Assembly: GCF_026004075.1 (NCBI RefSeq) | Contig: NZ_BPIK01000001.1 | Location: forward strand, 1,838,041 to 1,902,040 | Direction: 5' to 3' | Length of the DNA stretch: 64,000 bases | Source: Meiothermus sp. | Lineage (GTDB): Bacteria > Deinococcota > Deinococci > Deinococcales > Thermaceae | Part shown: positions 61,291 to 64,000 of the stretch, in pieces | How positions within the stretch are numbered: position 1 is the stretch's first letter | Layout of the letters: each line of letters begins with the position of its first letter | Position numbers and translations under genes: made by a program | Notes under the pieces: generated by a model | Told to the model about the DNA's origin: nothing | Databases searched by the model: none | Seen by the model: only the letters and a program-made list of their open reading frames with translations

Positions 61291-61296
61291 TAAACT
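61291..61296 (+). promoter_or_regulatory. Possible leaderless -10 box
   Basis: TAAACT lies 7 bases before the GTG at 61304. The intervening GAGG could also act as a short ribosome binding site. Confidence 0.35.
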
Positions 61297-61303
61297 GAGG
61301 TTT

Positions 61304-63184
61304 GTGCGGATTGTATACGCCGAGAACCTCGAGTACACCCTGGGGGCCCGCGACCTGCTGGCGGGGGTAAACCTGGAATTGCGCCACGGCGACCGGCTGG
61401 CCCTGGTAGGGGCCAACGGCTCGGGCAAGACCACCCTCATGCGCCTGCTGGCGGGGGCGCTGGAGCCCACCGCAGGCCGGATTCACCGGAGTGAGGGGGT
61501 GCATCTGGAGCTTTTGGCCCAAGACCCCCAGTACGGCCCCGCAGACACCGTGGAATCGGTGCTCAAGCGGGGGTTTGCTCGGGTACAGGCCATGGAGGCC
61601 GGGCTGGCCCAATTGGAAACCCATCTGGCCGACCCTGGCATCTACCACCGCTGGGAGGCGCTGCACGAGCGTTATCAGGCCATTGGCGGCTATCAGCAAC
61701 GGGCCCGCTACGAGGCGGTGCTCAAGGGTTTGCGCTTCGAGGGGCGTGAGCAGGAGAAGGCCAGCGTACTCTCGGGGGGCGAGGCCCGTCGCCTGGCCCT
61801 GGGGGCCTTGCTGCTCTCAGGGGCGGATGCGCTATTGCTGGACGAGCCGACCAACCACCTCGACCTCGAGATGACGGCCTGGCTGGTGGGTTTCTTGCAA
61901 TCCTACGGCGGCGCCATTCTGACCGTCTCGCACGACCGGCGCTTCCTCGACCAGGTAACCCAGCGGGTGGCCTGGCTGCGCCGCGGGCAGATCCGGCTCT
62001 ACGAGGGCAACTACTCGGCCTTTCGCCGCGAGCGGGCGCTTCAGGAAGAGCAGGAAGCCCGCGAATACGCCAACTGGCTCAAGGAGAAGGAGCGGCGCGA
62101 GGGCATTCTGGAGCAGGCCCAGCGCTGGGCCCACAGCAGCGCCAAGCACGCCCGGCGCCTGCACAGCCTGGAAGCCCGTATGGCCCAGTTCATGGAGGAA
62201 GCGGTGCAGGCGCCCGAGGCCGACGACCCCAGCCTGCGGATTCACTTCCCCCTGGAGAAGGAAGCCACCGCCGAGCGGGTGCTCGAGGGCTGGGAGTTAC
62301 ACAAAACCCTGGGGGGCCGCCCGCTGTTTCAGATACCCCACCTGCTGGTGCGCAAGGGCGAGCGCATCGCCCTAATTGGCCCCAACGGGGCCGGCAAGAC
62401 CACCCTGCTCAGGGTGCTGCTGGGCCTGCTGCCCTCCGACCATCCGGCGGGGCGGGTCAAAACCGGGCCGGGGGTGCGGGTGGGCTACTACGACCAGAAG
62501 CTCTCCGGCTTCGACCCCGAGCTCACCCTGTTCGAGACCCTTTACCGGATGCTGGGCGAGAAGGCCCATGCCGCGCTGGGGGCCTGGATGTTTCCCTACG
62601 AGGCCCAGTTCAAGCAGGTCAGGCACCTTTCGGGCGGGGAGCGGGCCCGGCTGGCCCTGCTCGCGCTTTCGTTGCAGCAGGCCAGCCTGCTGGTCTTGGA
62701 CGAGCCCACCAACCACCTCGACCTCGAGACCGTGGAGGCCCTCGAGCAGGCCCTGCTGGACTACCCCGGTACGCTGCTGCTGGTCTCGCACGACCTGGCC
62801 TTCCTCGACCGACTGGCTACCCGCACCTGGCACGTTCATAACGGGCAGTTCGCCGACTACCCGGCCCCGCCCGGCGAGTATCTGGAACGCCGGAATGTGC
62901 GCATAGCGCCCGAGAAAAGCCCCGACCCCAAGCCCCAGAACCCCACCGCCAGGCCTGGCAGGGTTAAGGGCCGCTGGCACCTCGAGCGGGAAAAAGAACG
63001 GCTGGAGGCCGAGATAGCTGGGCTCGAGGCCCAGCTTCAGGCCGTGCTGGCCCAGGCCAACCAGCCCGGCCTGCACCACCTCGAGTACGCCCGGATTGCC
63101 GAGGAACAGCACCGACTCCAAGCCCTGCTCGAGCAGGCCTTCGCCCGCTGGGCCGAGGTCTCGGAGCGACTGGAAGCCCTGTAA
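61304..63184 (+). CDS. ABC-F family ATPase (Uup/EttA-like)
   Basis: ABC-F proteins bind the ribosome E site and relieve stalling. The 626-residue protein has two ATPase domains, with GANGSGKTT and GPNGAGKTT Walker A motifs, LSGGEARRL and LSGGERARL signatures and two DEPTNHLDLE motifs. A charged linker lies between them. The C-terminal coiled coil (about 555-626) is Uup-like. It has no membrane segments. It starts at a GTG. Confidence 0.93.
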   Translation: MRIVYAENLEYTLGARDLLAGVNLELRHGDRLALVGANGSGKTTLMRLLAGALEPTAGRIHRSEGVHLELLAQDPQYGPADTVESVLKRGFARVQAMEAGLAQLETHLADPGIYHRWEALHERYQAIGGYQQRARYEAVLKGLRFEGREQEKASVLSGGEARRLALGALLLSGADALLLDEPTNHLDLEMTAWLVGFLQSYGGAILTVSHDRRFLDQVTQRVAWLRRGQIRLYEGNYSAFRRERALQEEQEAREYANWLKEKERREGILEQAQRWAHSSAKHARRLHSLEARMAQFMEEAVQAPEADDPSLRIHFPLEKEATAERVLEGWELHKTLGGRPLFQIPHLLVRKGERIALIGPNGAGKTTLLRVLLGLLPSDHPAGRVKTGPGVRVGYYDQKLSGFDPELTLFETLYRMLGEKAHAALGAWMFPYEAQFKQVRHLSGGERARLALLALSLQQASLLVLDEPTNHLDLETVEALEQALLDYPGTLLLVSHDLAFLDRLATRTWHVHNGQFADYPAPPGEYLERRNVRIAPEKSPDPKPQNPTARPGRVKGRWHLEREKERLEAEIAGLEAQLQAVLAQANQPGLHHLEYARIAEEQHRLQALLEQAFARWAEVSERLEAL

Positions 63185-63261
63185 GGGCGCCGTCACCCCC
63201 CACCTGATTGTCCTAGCACAATCCGGCAACTTGTACCTTTCCCCGGCTGGAGCCCTGTGCA

Positions 63262-63267
63262 TATAAT
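63262..63267 (+). promoter_or_regulatory. -10 box of the MocR-type gene
   Basis: A perfect TATAAT lies 24 bases before the ATG at 63292, with AAGGAGG between. No good -35 box is at standard spacing. Confidence 0.45.
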
Positions 63268-63291
63268 GCCCTCCATCACCAAGGAGGTTGC

Positions 63292-64000
63292 ATGGGGGTG
63301 CGGGTCAAGCTGCGGCATGACAAACATATGGCTTTGTACCGCCATATTGCCGAGGAGTTCCGCACCCGCATCGCCAAGGGCGAGCTGCCCCCCGGCACCC
63401 GGCTGCCCACGGTGCGGGCCCTGGCCCGCGAGGTAGGCACCACCCGCCTCACCGTGCACAACGCCTACCGCGAGCTACAGTCCGACGGGCTGATCGAGTC
63501 GGTGGTGGGGCGGGGCACCTTTGTGAGCCCGCAAGCCCGGCCCTCCACCCCGCTCAGCTTTGGCGAGCGGCTGGAGCCCGACTCGGTGCTCTCCGACCTG
63601 CACCGCCTGCAACACGCCCGGGTGTTGCACAACCTGGCCCTGGCCACCGCCGACCCTGCTCTGTTCCCGTATGCGGCGTTCTGGGCCTGCCTGGATAGCC
63701 TGAAGCCCCTGGCCCAGGAGGTTTTTGGCTATGGCTCCCTGATGGGCGAGCCCGAACTCCGGGTGGCTATTAGCGAGCTGCTGGAGCAGCGGGGCATCGG
63801 GGCCGACCCCAAGGAGGTGCTGGTCACAGTAGGGGGTCTGCAGGGACTGGCCCTGGTCTGCCGGGCCCTGGCCGAACCGGGCGAGGAGGTGCTGCTGGAA
63901 GAGCCCACCTACCTGGGCCTGCTGGGCATCCTCAAGCAGTTTCGCCTCAAGCCCCTGCCGGTGCCCCTGAACCCCGAAGGCCCCCGGCTCGAGGTGCTCG
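63292..64000 (+). CDS. MocR/GntR-type regulator with aminotransferase domain (partial)
   Basis: The frame is open to the window edge, so the 3' end is missing. The N-terminus is a GntR winged helix (YRHIAEEFRTRIAKGELPPG then LPTVRALAREVGTTRLTV). It continues into a PLP-dependent aminotransferase domain with YGSLMGEPELRVAI, VTVGGLQGLALV and EEPTYLGLL. The PLP Lys lies beyond the edge. AAGGAGG is 6 bases before the ATG. Such regulators control vitamin B6 or amino-acid genes, and some act as aminoadipate aminotransferases (LysN); which applies cannot be told. Confidence 0.88.
   Translation, partial: MGVRVKLRHDKHMALYRHIAEEFRTRIAKGELPPGTRLPTVRALAREVGTTRLTVHNAYRELQSDGLIESVVGRGTFVSPQARPSTPLSFGERLEPDSVLSDLHRLQHARVLHNLALATADPALFPYAAFWACLDSLKPLAQEVFGYGSLMGEPELRVAISELLEQRGIGADPKEVLVTVGGLQGLALVCRALAEPGEEVLLEEPTYLGLLGILKQFRLKPLPVPLNPEGPRLEVL

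Overview
The window (64 kb, high GC, densely packed) looks like the chromosome of a Thermus/Meiothermus-type bacterium (Deinococcota, Thermaceae). This is inferred from a futalosine menaquinone pair (mqnE-mqnA), a Thermus-type dicluster ferredoxin, a TmrAB-like heterodimeric ABC exporter, many apparently leaderless -10-to-start-codon promoters, and a very frequent CTCGAG hexamer. Nothing here looks like a prophage, IS element, rRNA, tRNA or CRISPR array.

Layout. 1-9.4 kb: mutS2, an OmpR-type two-component pair, surE, greA, an unknown membrane protein and an agmatinase-like gene. 9.4-20.9 kb: fatty-acid catabolism, all on the minus strand: FadE-type acyl-CoA dehydrogenase, an ACAD10/11-type dehydrogenase with its phosphotransferase partner, a dienoyl-CoA-reductase-like SDR and a thiolase. 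FadE and thiolase share an identical 20-bp promoter element. Plus-strand genes lie between them: HD-domain protein, DUF2207, LemA, a DUF433/DUF5615 toxin-antitoxin-like pair and an HMG-CoA-lyase-like enzyme. 21-23.8 kb: ispF, a TRIC-like channel and mgtE, whose leader can fold to hide its ribosome binding site. 23.8-28.6 kb: two divergent operons around a perfect 20-bp palindrome. They encode a heme-oxidase-like membrane protein, a DUF59 Fe-S factor, a cupin and YwiC on one side, and DUF2249/DUF1858 proteins, two ferredoxins and a small 4-TM protein on the other. This looks like an FNR/CRP-controlled low-oxygen or nitric-oxide module. 29-36.8 kb: uppS, MgtC/DUF4010, a NarL-type sensor/regulator pair, an SMR exporter, an orphan NarL regulator next to an M20 hydrolase, and two little-known genes. 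36.9-46.7 kb: a heterodimeric ABC exporter, a very long coiled-coil protein with a roadblock-like end, a class I glutamine-amidotransferase-like hydrolase overlapping lysA head to head, and an orphan solute-binding protein.

46.9-52.4 kb holds the most unusual locus: a small beta-rich protein, a GAF/GGDEF protein with a degenerate HD-GYP-like tail, and a TPR-CHAT caspase-like protease with an intact His/Cys dyad, all in one direction. A second copy of the small protein stands alone at 59.0 kb behind its own promoter region. 52.6-64 kb: mqnE-mqnA, sufCBD plus a Rieske protein behind a Fur-type dyad, a LacI-type regulator, plsY, an ABC-F ATPase and a truncated MocR-type regulator at the right edge.

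All eight tail-to-tail gene junctions are within about 21 bp or overlap, so some terminators sit inside the opposing gene. Start codons were re-chosen where a Shine-Dalgarno site, a leaderless -10 box or family length favoured an internal start.
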